A stretch of 64,000 nt of DNA from an uncultured Collinsella sp. Lineage in GTDB: Bacteria > Actinomycetota > Coriobacteriia > Coriobacteriales > Coriobacteriaceae. The stretch covers positions 16,941-80,940 of the forward strand of contig CAAETU010000022.1 in assembly GCA_900759045.1 (NCBI GenBank), read 5' to 3'. Both the position numbers and the translations under genes were made by a program. A model generated the notes under the pieces. That model was not told the origin of the DNA and ran no database searches. It worked only from the letters and a program-made list of their open reading frames with translations. Shown piece after piece: positions 45,025 through 53,654 of this stretch; position 1 is the stretch's first letter; each line of letters begins with the position of its first letter.

Positions 45025-46398
45025 TTATCGCCGCACGTGTCGAAGCACTTCAACAGCAGCATTCACCTCGATAACGCGACGCTCCAGGCCACGGCGGATG
45101 GACTCGAGCCGGCCCTCCGCCGTGGCCCATTTGCTCTGCGAAAGAATCTCAATCGCTTCATCAACAAATCCGTTGAGCCGCGATGCGTCGAACCAATCGA
45201 GTGAGTCCGCAAGCGCCAGCTGGACGGAAGGGTCGGGCCCAAACGGCTTAGCGGAAAACCCAAACTCGCCAGCCGCGAGCACGGCAGTTGGTACGTTGTA
45301 CCACAGGCAGTTACCGCTATCGAACAGCGGTGCAGGCCTTATCTCCAGGGTATCGACATTGCGGATGATACCGAAGTTTCGCCAATGGCGGTCGCTGTTG
45401 GCCAAAAGGGCATCGCAGACAATCATCTGCGACATAGACCTTCTCACAGCGGCCTCATCGACACCATGCTTGCCGAGGTAGCGACAGTATCGATCGTATG
45501 TCGAGTTTCCCCGCTGGCTACCAAGTGCGCCCTTAACGTAAACAGCCGGAACGTATTCCTCGCGGCCGTCAAGAAAGTCGTCGCACAGACACACAGGGCC
45601 ATCGAACATGCGCTCAACCGTGTAAGGAACAAACTCGCCCTCCGACAGCAAGCGACGATGTAGAGCCGTTGCAACCGCCTCGTTAAAGGGACGCTGATCG
45701 TCCATCCCGCACCCTTTAGCCAAAACGCGAATGCCGTTTCGAATCATCCACGATTTAGGGAGCTCGCCCTCGGACGTGTTATCCGGATTTTTAAGACCGA
45801 TGCCTTCCAGCCAACCCGAACGCTCTTCGGGCGCCGATCGCTCAAATTCGTTCTCAAAGTAATTGATGATTTGCCATTTGAGCTCGTCGAAATCGGTCGG
45901 CCGCAGCCAATAGCAATCCGAAAGCGAGAGGCCCAGGCACTGAACCGGAACCTCTATGCCACTGGCAATTCCCAGTTCACGATAGCGCGAGACGAGCCCG
46001 GGGCGGACGTCAGGCACCGACCGATGGCTCCACCACGCGTTGAGCTCCCGTTTATTCACCGTAGGAGAAGAGCTCGAGCACGTGCCAAACGGCATCCTCT
46101 GCGCATCGAGGACCTCGGCGATTTCGAAGGGAAACTCACGCGTCGGATCAAATGAGACATGCGCGACCTCATGGTCGGCCGACATCAGCGTAAACTTGCG
46201 CCCCACATCGGCCGCAGGACGGCGTCCACGTTTGCGGACCTTTTGATAAGCGACCGCAGAATCATACTCAACCATCTTCCGGCCGCCCACAATATCGCAC
46301 GCGAGCGTTCCCGATGCGGCAAGTTGAGATATGCGGGCTTTCGTAACGCCCAGCAGGCAGGCAGCATCACCCATAGATAAGTACTCAGATGCATTCAT
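45025..46398 (-). CDS. HTH-HipA-like kinase fusion protein
   Basis: 457 residues. The N-terminal ~65 residues form a helix-turn-helix module (MGDAACLLGVTKARISQLAASG, then GGRKMVEYDSAVAYQKVRKRG). The rest resembles HipA/PI-kinase-like proteins: LGLSLSDCYWLRP, a strand-Lys motif IRVLAKGCG, then NEAVATALHRRLL, catalytic LLANSDRHWRNFGIIRN and metal-binding PAPLFDSGNCLW. DNA-binding and kinase parts are normally separate (HipB and HipA); here one chain may combine them. ATG 46398 gives better ribosome-binding spacing than 46407. Its upstream region is AT-rich, suggesting transfer. No separate antitoxin gene is visible. Confidence 0.78.
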   Translation of the reverse strand: MNASEYLSMGDAACLLGVTKARISQLAASGTLACDIVGGRKMVEYDSAVAYQKVRKRGRRPAADVGRKFTLMSADHEVAHVSFDPTREFPFEIAEVLDAQRMPFGTCSSSSPTVNKRELNAWWSHRSVPDVRPGLVSRYRELGIASGIEVPVQCLGLSLSDCYWLRPTDFDELKWQIINYFENEFERSAPEERSGWLEGIGLKNPDNTSEGELPKSWMIRNGIRVLAKGCGMDDQRPFNEAVATALHRRLLSEGEFVPYTVERMFDGPVCLCDDFLDGREEYVPAVYVKGALGSQRGNSTYDRYCRYLGKHGVDEAAVRRSMSQMIVCDALLANSDRHWRNFGIIRNVDTLEIRPAPLFDSGNCLWYNVPTAVLAAGEFGFSAKPFGPDPSVQLALADSLDWFDASRLNGFVDEAIEILSQSKWATAEGRLESIRRGLERRVIEVNAAVEVLRHVRR

Positions 46399-46451
46399 AC
46401 GCCGCATCACCTCGTTAAGTATTCCAAACGTTAAGTTAATTAGTTACATAC

Positions 46452-46462
46452 AGTATAATACT
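46452..46462. promoter_or_regulatory. Palindrome in HipA-fusion promoter
   Basis: AGTATAATACT is a perfect odd palindrome 54-64 bp upstream of the start codon. On the minus strand it includes TATTAT/TATACT, a possible -10 region. A natural site for autoregulation by the fused HTH domain. Confidence 0.4.
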
Positions 46463-46477
46463 AAACAGAATGAAGCG

Positions 46478-46504
46478 AAAAAAGGCCCGAGAAATCGGAC
46501 CTTA
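46478..46504 (-). terminator. Rho-independent terminator of M42 peptidase gene
   Basis: On the minus strand AAGGTCCGA and TCGGGCCTT pair across TTTC and are followed by TTTT. About 35 nt past the stop codon. Confidence 0.85.
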
Positions 46505-46536
46505 GCGATTGGTCAGCCGAGCCGCAAGCTGCTCCC

Positions 46537-47565
46537 CTAGCGCTGAACGTAGGCGCGAACCAGCTCGTAGGTATTGCGCACGCCGTCGATGTGGCTGCGC
46601 TCGTAGTTGTGGCTCGCGTACACGCCGGGGCCGATCAGACCATGGCGAATGTCGTAGCCGGCCGAGAGCGTGGCCTCGACGTCCGAACCGTAGTGCGGGT
46701 ACACATCGATGGCGTAATCGAGCTCCAGCTCGCGCGCTATATTGGACAGCGTGGTCACCAGATCGTAGTTGTAGGGGCCACCCGAATCCTTGGCACAAAT
46801 CGACACCATGCGCTCGGTGCAGCCCAGGTCGTCGCCCACGCAGCCCATGTCAACGCTGATCATCTCGCGCGTGTCGGCCGGCACAAAGGCACCGCCGTGG
46901 CCGACCTCCTCGTACACCGTAAAGAGCAACGAAACCTTGCGCGAAAGCGTCACCTCGCCTTCGGCGACGGCGCGGGCCAAACCCAGCAGAATCGACGCGG
47001 ACAGCTTGTCGTCAAGGAAGCGACTCTTGATGTAGCCGCTCTCCGTCACCGTGGTGCGCGGATCCATAGCGATGATGTCGCCGGTTTGAATACCCAGCTC
47101 GAGCACATCGTCCTTGCTGTCAACGTTCTCGTCGAGCAGGATTTCCATGTTCTTCTCGATGGTCTTGACCGGCTCATCGGCCACATGCGCCGAAGGCTCG
47201 GTATTGAGGACCACGCCCGTGTAGACATTGCCGTCGCGCGTATAAACGGTGCAGTTCTCGCCATCGGCCGTAGACCACTGATGCCCGCCGAGGGTCGTGG
47301 GGCGCAGGCGACCATTGTCCTTAATGGAACGCACCATGGCGCCCAGGGTATCGACATGGCTCGCCAACACGAGCGGCTCACCCTCACCACCAAGCCCAAC
47401 GAGCACATTGCCCTTATTGGAGCGCTCGGGCCCAAAGCCCATATCGCGCAACGTCTCCATCAGATAATCAGTCGCCGCACGGGTATAGCCTGTAGGCGAA
47501 GCAATAGAAGTCAGCGCCTTCAACTGGTCAGTAATATAGGAGAGCGTAGAATCCATCTTGGACAC
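46537..47565 (-). CDS. M42-family metalloaminopeptidase
   Basis: 342 residues with the GTG start at 47565 (AAAGGG at 8 nt); ATG 47556 is an alternative but is further from the site. Zinc ligands and catalytic residues are visible in LASHVDTLGAMV, SRFLDDKLSASIL, TVYEEVGHGGAFV, VDMGCVGDD and the terminal ASHNYERSH. M42 enzymes are cytoplasmic tetrahedral aminopeptidases that trim peptides, fitting amino-acid fermentation. Single gene with its own terminator. Confidence 0.9.
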   Translation of the reverse strand: MSKMDSTLSYITDQLKALTSIASPTGYTRAATDYLMETLRDMGFGPERSNKGNVLVGLGGEGEPLVLASHVDTLGAMVRSIKDNGRLRPTTLGGHQWSTADGENCTVYTRDGNVYTGVVLNTEPSAHVADEPVKTIEKNMEILLDENVDSKDDVLELGIQTGDIIAMDPRTTVTESGYIKSRFLDDKLSASILLGLARAVAEGEVTLSRKVSLLFTVYEEVGHGGAFVPADTREMISVDMGCVGDDLGCTERMVSICAKDSGGPYNYDLVTTLSNIARELELDYAIDVYPHYGSDVEATLSAGYDIRHGLIGPGVYASHNYERSHIDGVRNTYELVRAYVQR

Positions 47566-47684
47566 CAAAGTCACCCTTTCATATCGAATTAAACCCACAG
47601 CAACGATACCACCGCGAACCATCTTTTTACCTAGCGAGATGACCCATTGAGTTCTTCAGAACTGCGCCCGCCACGATAACGAGC

Positions 47685-47815
47685 CGGCGGGCCCCTGCCC
47701 GTTAGCCCCACAATCTTTCCGCAGGACGGAGGAAGCCCCCGCCGCACGAAGTGCGCAGCGGGGGCTTCCGACATGTCCGAGGACGATTGTGGGGCTAACG
47801 GGCAGGGGCCCGCCG
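47685..47815. repeat. 131-bp nested inverted repeat
   Basis: Arms 47685-47715 and 47785-47815 are perfect 31-bp inverted copies. Inside is a second hairpin (about 47730-47768; GGAAGCCCCCGC pairing with GCGGGGGCTTCC) with its own CGCAC-GAA-GTGCG tip. The element begins 8 bp downstream of the fucO stop. No U-run follows either arm. Confidence 0.9.
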
Positions 47816-47822
47816 AACCAAG

Positions 47823-48989
47823 TTAGGCAGCCGGGCAGATCTTCTTGAAGAGCTCGATGACGTCGTCGAGCGTTGCCTCGCGCGGGTTACCCGGGAAGCA
47901 GGCGTCGGCCATGGCGTCCTTGGCCAGAACCTCGATCTCGTCAGCCTTCATGGCCTCGCAGACGTGCGGGATATTCACGTCGGCAGAGAGCTGCTTGACG
48001 GCGGCGATAGCGGCGTCGGCAGCCTCGTCGGTGCTCATGCCCGTGGTGTCAACGCCCATGGCGACGGCGACCTTGGCCAGGCGCTCGGCGCAAACCGGCT
48101 TGTTGAACTCCATGGCGATCGGCAGCAGCATGGCGCAGGCGACGCCGTGCGGGGTGTCGTAGTGAGCGGACAGGGTGTGAGCCATGGCGTGGTCGATGCC
48201 CAGGCCAACGTTGGAGAAGCCCATGCCAGCGACATACTGGCCAAGGGCCATGCCCTCGCGGCCGGAGCCGGGCTGGCCGGACTTGGCCTCGGCGACAGAG
48301 TCGCGCAGGTTCTCGCTGATCAGCTTAATAGCCTCAAAGTGGAACATGTCGGAGAGCTCCCAAGCGCCCTTGGTGGTGTAGCCCTCGATGGCGTGGGTCA
48401 GAGCGTCCATACCGGTGGAAGCAGTCAGGCCGGCGGGCATGGAAGCCATCATATCGGGGTCGACGACGGCGACCTCGGGGGCGTCGTTGGTGTCGACGCA
48501 CACGAACTTACGGACCTTCTCGGGGTCGGTGATGACGTAGTTGATGGTCACCTCGGCAGCGGTACCGGCGGTCGTCGGCACGGCGATGGTGAACACGGCG
48601 TGGTTCTTAGTCGGAGCAACGCCCTCGAGGCTGCGGACATCAGCGAACTCGGGGTTGTTGATGATGATGCCGATGGCCTTGGCGGTGTCCATGGAAGAGC
48701 CGCCACCGATGGTCACGATAGCGTCAGCCTCGGCGGCCTTGAAGGCCTCGACGCCGTCCTTGACGTTCTGGATGGTGGGGTTGGGCTTGATCTCGGAGTA
48801 GAGGCTCCATGCGATGCCGGCGGCGTCGAGCTCGTCGGTCACCTTAGCGGTAACGCCAAACTTGACCAGATCGGGGTCGGAGCAGACGAAGATCTTCTTG
48901 TAGCCGCGACGCTGGAGCTCGCCGGGGATCTCCTTGATGGCGCCGGAACCATGATAAGAGATGGTATTGAGAACGAAACGATTAGCCAT
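47823..48989 (-). CDS. fucO: Iron-containing alcohol dehydrogenase, lactaldehyde reductase-like
   Basis: 388 residues from ATG 48989 (GGGAGG upstream). NAD-binding IVTIGGGSSMDTAKAIGI, then AVPTTAGTAAEVT, and the Fe-binding helix set STGMDALTHAIEGYT and GLGIDHAMAHTLSAHYDTPHG (His ligands). The sequence and length fit FucO (1,2-propanediol oxidoreductase), which reduces lactaldehyde from fucose or rhamnose. The gene lies alone, without fuc genes, so the true substrate may differ. Upstream (49066-49102) TTAAAGCGTTTCAA resembles a LacI/CcpA-type operator. Confidence 0.9.
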   Translation of the reverse strand: MANRFVLNTISYHGSGAIKEIPGELQRRGYKKIFVCSDPDLVKFGVTAKVTDELDAAGIAWSLYSEIKPNPTIQNVKDGVEAFKAAEADAIVTIGGGSSMDTAKAIGIIINNPEFADVRSLEGVAPTKNHAVFTIAVPTTAGTAAEVTINYVITDPEKVRKFVCVDTNDAPEVAVVDPDMMASMPAGLTASTGMDALTHAIEGYTTKGAWELSDMFHFEAIKLISENLRDSVAEAKSGQPGSGREGMALGQYVAGMGFSNVGLGIDHAMAHTLSAHYDTPHGVACAMLLPIAMEFNKPVCAERLAKVAVAMGVDTTGMSTDEAADAAIAAVKQLSADVNIPHVCEAMKADEIEVLAKDAMADACFPGNPREATLDDVIELFKKICPAA

Positions 48990-49112
48990 TGATAGCCTCC
49001 CATCGTGTGCGGGGCATCCATTACGCCCCACGCTATGAGTCCCATCCTAACGCTTTTGAAACAAAAAACGCGTGAGAACGTCAAAAGTATTAAAGCGTTT
49101 CAACAGATGATG

Positions 49113-49148
49113 AAAAATATTGCGGCAAAGGGACAGCCCCTTTGCCGC
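49113..49148 (-). terminator. Rho-independent terminator of YoaK-like gene
   Basis: On the minus strand GCGGCAAAGGGG and CCCTTTGCCGC form a strong stem followed by AATATTTTT. Confidence 0.88.
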
Positions 49149-49154
49149 ATTCGG

Positions 49155-49871
49155 TTACTTTCGGCAGCCCTCTTTCCAAGCCTCGGCCGCAACCTTCCAG
49201 CGTAAGCGCAAGTCGCGCTCGCGGTCGATGAACATGATGGCAAACGCGACAAACAGCAGCAAGCTCGCCACGACGATGGCGTGCAGGCCCATGCGCTCAA
49301 TACACCAGTTGCCCAACACGGCGCCAAACACAAAGGTAAAGATCACGCCAAAGTACAGCAGGCCGTTTTCCAAAAAGCCGCGCCTGTGGGTGATGATGTA
49401 ATCGTCCACGTTTTGCAGCGCGTTGCGCAAGTTGCCGATGCACATGGTCGTAGCGATGCCGTGACCGTGGATCTTGCGGAAGCTCTCGACCTGCATGCCG
49501 CAGGCAAACGAGGTGAGGCAGTTGGCGAGCAGGTTGAAATTGCCGCCCGGGATAAAGCTCACGCCCAGTAAGATGACGGCTTCAAAGAACACCGTCACCT
49601 GACGCCAGTGGATCACGCTGCCAAACCGCTCGTGTACCAGATCGGCAAGCATAATACCCACGGCAAACGACACCACAGGGAAGAAGTAGCGCTCCGCAAG
49701 TGCCCAGTTGCCCTCCGAGATGCTCACGCCCACGAGCAGGATGTTGCCTGTCTGCGCGTTGGCGAAAACATGGTCGCGCCCAATGTACGAATACACGTCC
49801 ATAAAGCCACCGGCGAGCGCCAAGATGATGCCCAGCTCAATAGACTCCGATATCTGTTTGGCACGCTGCAT
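49155..49871 (-). CDS. YoaK/DUF1275 membrane protein
   Basis: 238 residues from ATG 49871 (GGAGG 10 nt upstream). Six hydrophobic segments are visible, including LGIILALAGGFMDVYSYI, RYFFPVVSFAVGIMLADL, AVILLGVSFIPGG and YFGVIFTFVFGAVLGNWCI. The FANAQTGNILLVGV and ACGMQVESFRKIHGHGIATTMCIGNLR motifs define the YoaK family. Transport function is uncharacterised. Divergent from the YgiQ-type gene. Confidence 0.9.
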   Translation of the reverse strand: MQRAKQISESIELGIILALAGGFMDVYSYIGRDHVFANAQTGNILLVGVSISEGNWALAERYFFPVVSFAVGIMLADLVHERFGSVIHWRQVTVFFEAVILLGVSFIPGGNFNLLANCLTSFACGMQVESFRKIHGHGIATTMCIGNLRNALQNVDDYIITHRRGFLENGLLYFGVIFTFVFGAVLGNWCIERMGLHAIVVASLLLFVAFAIMFIDRERDLRLRWKVAAEAWKEGCRK

Positions 49872-50053
49872 CGTCGTGCATCCTCCTTGTTGACGACTCT
49901 CTCGTGCGTTGGCGGAAACATAGCCGCCGTTCATACTGTAACCCATTGACAACATGGCGTGCGCGCGAGACGGGTTCTCCAACGCGCAGATACACAGTCT
50001 GGAAACAAACGGCACCCGCATCGACACGCCGATCCGCCGGCTCGTGTACTCCA

Positions 50054-50086
50054 CCAGTCTTTTTAGCCCCGTCCCAAAAAGACTGG
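50054..50086. repeat. 11-bp perfect inverted repeat with GGGACGGGGC loop
   Basis: CCAGTCTTTTT (50054-50064) and AAAAAGACTGG (50076-50086) flank a loop reading GGGACGGGGCT on the minus strand. It immediately precedes a TACAAT (50088-50093), a possible -10 of the YgiQ-type gene, so the element lies across the promoter. Confidence 0.7.
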
Positions 50087-50124
50087 TTACAATTACGTGC
50101 AGCATACAAACACCGGGAGGGATC

Positions 50125-52260
50125 GTGGCAAAAAAGCCTCAGCACGCTCAGAACAACCAGCGCAGTCAGCAGGGCAAACAGGGCCAGCAGCAAAAGCGCG
50201 GCGGCAAGGCGCAGGGTGGGCACACCACGCATACCCCAGCAGCGCCCACGCGCCCCTGGCGTCCGGGCCGCGACAAGTTCCTCCCCGTCAGCCGCGCCGA
50301 CATGGATGCGCGTGGCTGGGACCAGTGCGACTTCGTCTACATCTGCGGCGACGCCTACGTGGACCACCCCAGCTTTGGCATGGCCATCGTCAGCCGCGTA
50401 CTCGACGCGCACGGCTACAAAGTGGGCATCATCTGCCAGCCCGACTGGACTGATCCCACCAGCATCAGCGTGCTCGGTGAGCCGCGCCTGGGCTTTCTCG
50501 TCAGTGCCGGCAACATGGACTCCATGGTCAACCACTATTCGGTGACCAAGCACCGCCGCCACACCGACGCCTATACCCCCGGTGGCGAGGAGGGGCGCCG
50601 TCCCAACCGAGCCGTCACGGTCTACGGCAACCTTATCCGCCAGACGTTCAAGGATGCCCCCATCATCATCGGCGGCATCGAGGCGAGCCTACGCCGTCTG
50701 GCCCACTACGACTACTGGCAGGACAAGCTCAAGCGCTCGGTACTGCTCGACTCGGGCGCCGACATCCTCATCTACGGCATGGGCGAGCACGCGATCGTCG
50801 AGATCGCCGACGCGCTCGACGCGGGGCTGCCCGTCGATCAGATTACCTATATCAACGGCACCGTCTACCGCACCAGCTCGCTCGACGAGGTCTACGACTA
50901 CGACCTGCTGCCCAGCTGGGACGACCTTGCCGCCGACAAGCTCAACTACGCGCGCAGCTTTAACGTGCAGCAGCAGAATATGGACCCCATCACCGGACAC
51001 CGCCTGGTAGAGCCCTACCCCAACAGCGTCTATGTGGTGCAGAACCCGCCATCGGCGACGCTCACCACCGATGAGATGGACGAGGTGGCCGAGCTCCCCT
51101 ACGCACGCGATTGGCATCCCGACTACGACGCGGCAGGCGGCGTGCCGGCCTTTGCCGAGATCAAGTTTTCCATTAGCTCCAACCGTGGCTGTTTTGGTGA
51201 GTGCTCATTTTGCGCCCTCACCTTCCACCAGGGGCGCGTGCTGCAGATGCGCAGTCACGATTCGATCATGCGCGAGGCCGAGCTGCTCACGCGCGATCCC
51301 GAGTTTAAGGGCTACATCAACGACGTGGGCGGACCGACGGCAAACTTTAGCCGCCCTGCCTGCGACAAGCAGCTCAAGCACGGCGTGTGCAAGAACAAGC
51401 GCTGCCTGTGGCCGAGCGTGTGCAAGAACATGGTAGTCGACGAGAGCGGCTACACGCAGCTGTTGCGCGACCTGCGCCAGCTGCCGGGCGTCAAGAAGGT
51501 CTTCGTCCGCAGCGGCATCCGCTTCGACTACACCATGGCCGACGCCTCGGACGAGTTTTTGCGCGAGCTGCTGGAGCATCATGTCTCGGGCCAGCTACGC
51601 GTGGCACCCGAGCACGTGAGCGACGCGGTGTTGTCCGTGATGGGCAAGCCGAGCCGAGCCGTATACGATGCGTTCTGCCGTAAATTTGAACGCCTGAACC
51701 GCGAATACGGACTCAAGCAGTATGTGGTGCCATACCTGATCTCGAGCCACCCCGGCTCGACGATGAAGGAAGCCGTGGAGCTCGCCGAAGCCGTGCGCGA
51801 CATGGGCTATATGCCCGAGCAGGTGCAGGACTTCTACCCCACGCCGTCCACCATGTCGACCTGCATGTACTACACCGGCGTGGACCCGCGCACCATGGAG
51901 CCGATCTACGTGGCGCGCGACCCGCACGAGAAGGCCATGCAGCGTGCGCTCATCCAGTATCGCAAGCCCGAGAACTACAAGCTCGTGCGCGAGGCGCTGG
52001 AAAAAGCCGGCCGCCGCGATCTGATTGGCTACACCAAGCATTGCCTGATTCGTCCCGTGCCCCCGCGCCCGGGCGAGACGTCTGCTGGCGGCGGGCATGG
52101 CACCGGCAAGAAGGGCGGCAAACCGCATGGCGGCGCCGGCGGCAAGGGGCCCAAGGGTAGCAAGGGGCACGGCGGCATGTCGCGCGCACAGAACACTGCC
52201 GGTCGCAATCGCGCGGCCCAGGGACGGCAGGGCGCCAACGGCGGCGGACGTCGCAACTAG
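50125..52260 (+). CDS. YgiQ-type radical SAM protein (UPF0313)
   Basis: 711 residues from GTG 50125 (GGGAGG 5 nt upstream). A Gln/Lys/Gly-rich N-terminus precedes the YgiQ-type domain (DFVYICGDAYVDHPSFGMAI). The radical SAM cluster is RGCFGECSFC (CxxxCxxC), followed by GGPTANFSRPAC, a second cysteine set (CDKQLKHGVCKNKRCLWPSVC) and APEHVSDAVLSVMGKPS. The C-terminus is Gly/Lys-rich. Substrate unknown. Its stop overlaps the convergent CPBP gene stop within CTAG. Confidence 0.93.
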   Translation: MAKKPQHAQNNQRSQQGKQGQQQKRGGKAQGGHTTHTPAAPTRPWRPGRDKFLPVSRADMDARGWDQCDFVYICGDAYVDHPSFGMAIVSRVLDAHGYKVGIICQPDWTDPTSISVLGEPRLGFLVSAGNMDSMVNHYSVTKHRRHTDAYTPGGEEGRRPNRAVTVYGNLIRQTFKDAPIIIGGIEASLRRLAHYDYWQDKLKRSVLLDSGADILIYGMGEHAIVEIADALDAGLPVDQITYINGTVYRTSSLDEVYDYDLLPSWDDLAADKLNYARSFNVQQQNMDPITGHRLVEPYPNSVYVVQNPPSATLTTDEMDEVAELPYARDWHPDYDAAGGVPAFAEIKFSISSNRGCFGECSFCALTFHQGRVLQMRSHDSIMREAELLTRDPEFKGYINDVGGPTANFSRPACDKQLKHGVCKNKRCLWPSVCKNMVVDESGYTQLLRDLRQLPGVKKVFVRSGIRFDYTMADASDEFLRELLEHHVSGQLRVAPEHVSDAVLSVMGKPSRAVYDAFCRKFERLNREYGLKQYVVPYLISSHPGSTMKEAVELAEAVRDMGYMPEQVQDFYPTPSTMSTCMYYTGVDPRTMEPIYVARDPHEKAMQRALIQYRKPENYKLVREALEKAGRRDLIGYTKHCLIRPVPPRPGETSAGGGHGTGKKGGKPHGGAGGKGPKGSKGHGGMSRAQNTAGRNRAAQGRQGANGGGRRN

Positions 52261-53168
52261 GGCAGCGGCGCGCTCGCTGCGTCCATCCCACACGCGTGGC
52301 GCAGCGAGCGCATCGCCCCTACCAGCACAAAGCCGGCGATGGCAACCGTGACCACCACGTCGAGCGGAGTGTTCACAAACCACAGCAGCTCCATGAGATA
52401 CGACCCGGCATTAAAGGCAAAGTGCAGCAGGATCGTGTAGCGGAGCTTTCCGGTCGTCACGAGCACCCAACCAAAGATGAGGCCGGCGGCACCCGCGTAG
52501 CAACCCTGCACCCAGTTCATGTGCATAAAACCGAAGATTGCCGCCTGCAGCACAATCGCCGCGGCGATACCCCACGTGCTTGGGGCCGACCAGGGCACCA
52601 TGGCGCCGTCCTGCGCGCTCGCACGACGCCGGCGCTTCCAAAGTGGGCGGCACTGCGGATTAAACGCTCGGAGCGAAAACTCAAAAATAATGCCGCGCAC
52701 CAGCAGCTCTTCACAAAACGGGGCGCCGAGCACCGTGGTCAGGACGGCGAGATAGCTGGTGTCGCCCATGCCTGTTTCCTCGGCAAGCTCGCTGTAGTCG
52801 GCCGCGGCATCGGGCAACAGCGACAGCGCGGCGTCGGTCACGTAGCCAACAACCACCTGCAGGGCCAGGCCAATCACGATAACGCAGGCGATGCGCTTCC
52901 ACGCCCCACGTGCTCCCCCGCCGAGCGGATGCTCGCTTTGCCGGCGTGCCATAAACGAACGCGGCCACAGATAACGCCACCACAGTAGCGCCATCAAAAA
53001 CGATGCCGTCTGCGCGACGGCCTGAAGCAATTGAATGTCGAGGCCATCGATCGAAAAACCCATGAACACCGATGCGACGCCAAGAGCGGAAAACAAAACG
53101 ACGCTCAGGGCAATATCGGCAGCGACGACGCCAAAACAGGCAAGCGCCCAAATCATCGCATTGAGCAT
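52257..53168 (-). CDS. CPBP-family intramembrane metalloprotease
   Basis: 303 residues from ATG 53168 (GGGAGGAGG upstream). Multiple transmembrane helices. The Abi/CAAX-protease motifs are EExxxR in LGAPFCEELLVRGIIFEF, FGFMHMNW and a later HFAFN, supplying glutamate and histidine zinc ligands. An insertion of basic and Ala/Ser-rich sequence follows EFSLRAF. Bacterial members process prenylated or antimicrobial peptides or maturation factors, but no bacteriocin gene is nearby. Confidence 0.88.
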   Translation of the reverse strand: MLNAMIWALACFGVVAADIALSVVLFSALGVASVFMGFSIDGLDIQLLQAVAQTASFLMALLWWRYLWPRSFMARRQSEHPLGGGARGAWKRIACVIVIGLALQVVVGYVTDAALSLLPDAAADYSELAEETGMGDTSYLAVLTTVLGAPFCEELLVRGIIFEFSLRAFNPQCRPLWKRRRRASAQDGAMVPWSAPSTWGIAAAIVLQAAIFGFMHMNWVQGCYAGAAGLIFGWVLVTTGKLRYTILLHFAFNAGSYLMELLWFVNTPLDVVVTVAIAGFVLVGAMRSLRHACGMDAASAPLP

Positions 53169-53197
53169 GCCAACCTCCTCCCGGCAGGTAGTCATTT

Positions 53198-53235
53198 AAG
53201 AACGTCCCCGACGACTAGTCATTGGGGACGTTCTT
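53198..53235. repeat. 12-bp perfect inverted repeat with GGGGACGTTCTT arms
   Basis: Arms 53198-53209 and 53224-53235 are perfect inverted copies of AAGAACGTCCCC. The right arm and neighbouring GTTGGGGACAG encode the last residues of the RelB-like protein. Confidence 0.8.
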
Positions 53236-53440
53236 CAACGACTAGCTGTTGGGGACAGTCTTTGCCAAAAGCTCCGTTGGGCGAGATGTCGAACGGGAAG
53301 GTGCCGCAGCGATTGAAAGCGGCGATGAACATGCGGATGGCGTTGGACGGCGTGGTGCCCACGAGCTGGGTTGCCGCCGCGAAGGCTGCCTTTTCCTCGG
53401 GCAAGACCTTCGCGACAACCGGGGTCATGTGTTCTGCCAT
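53219..53440 (-). CDS. RelB/DinJ-family antitoxin, orphan
   Basis: 73 residues from ATG 53440 (AAGGA upstream). The ribbon-helix-helix N-terminus is typical: VVAKVLPEEKAAFAAATQLV, then GTTPSNAIRMFIAAFNRCGTFPF. Family members end soon after this point, but here about 16 residues (NGAFGKDCPQQLVVEERPQ) extend into the downstream GGGGACGTTC repeat and stop within it. No RelE/YafQ/ParE toxin gene follows; the CPBP gene is next. It may be a relic of a toxin-antitoxin pair or an orphan regulator. Confidence 0.85.
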   Translation of the reverse strand: MAEHMTPVVAKVLPEEKAAFAAATQLVGTTPSNAIRMFIAAFNRCGTFPFDISPNGAFGKDCPQQLVVEERPQ

Positions 53441-53612
53441 GGCGCTTCCTTTTTGAAACGACGGTGGTGCGGATAGATGCGGGCCACGCGGCTGGGCGAC
53501 GGGCTGTGAAGGCAACCCGATTGGCCCGCATCTGGAGTTTGTTTCTACGGCGTTGGTATTACTTGGTATTCCTAAGTATTACCCCGCAGATAGAATACCA
53601 TATCCAACCCCA

Positions 53613-53635
53613 TGGGGACGGAGAATTACGGATCA
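53613..53635. repeat. Half-copy of GGGGACGG repeat
   Basis: TGGGGACGGAGAATTACGGA followed by TCA resembles one arm of the 40852-40934 element (GGGGACGGAGGAAAACGGAT). No inverted partner lies nearby. Confidence 0.7.
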
Positions 53636-53654
53636 TTTTATTGCTAAGTAGTAT

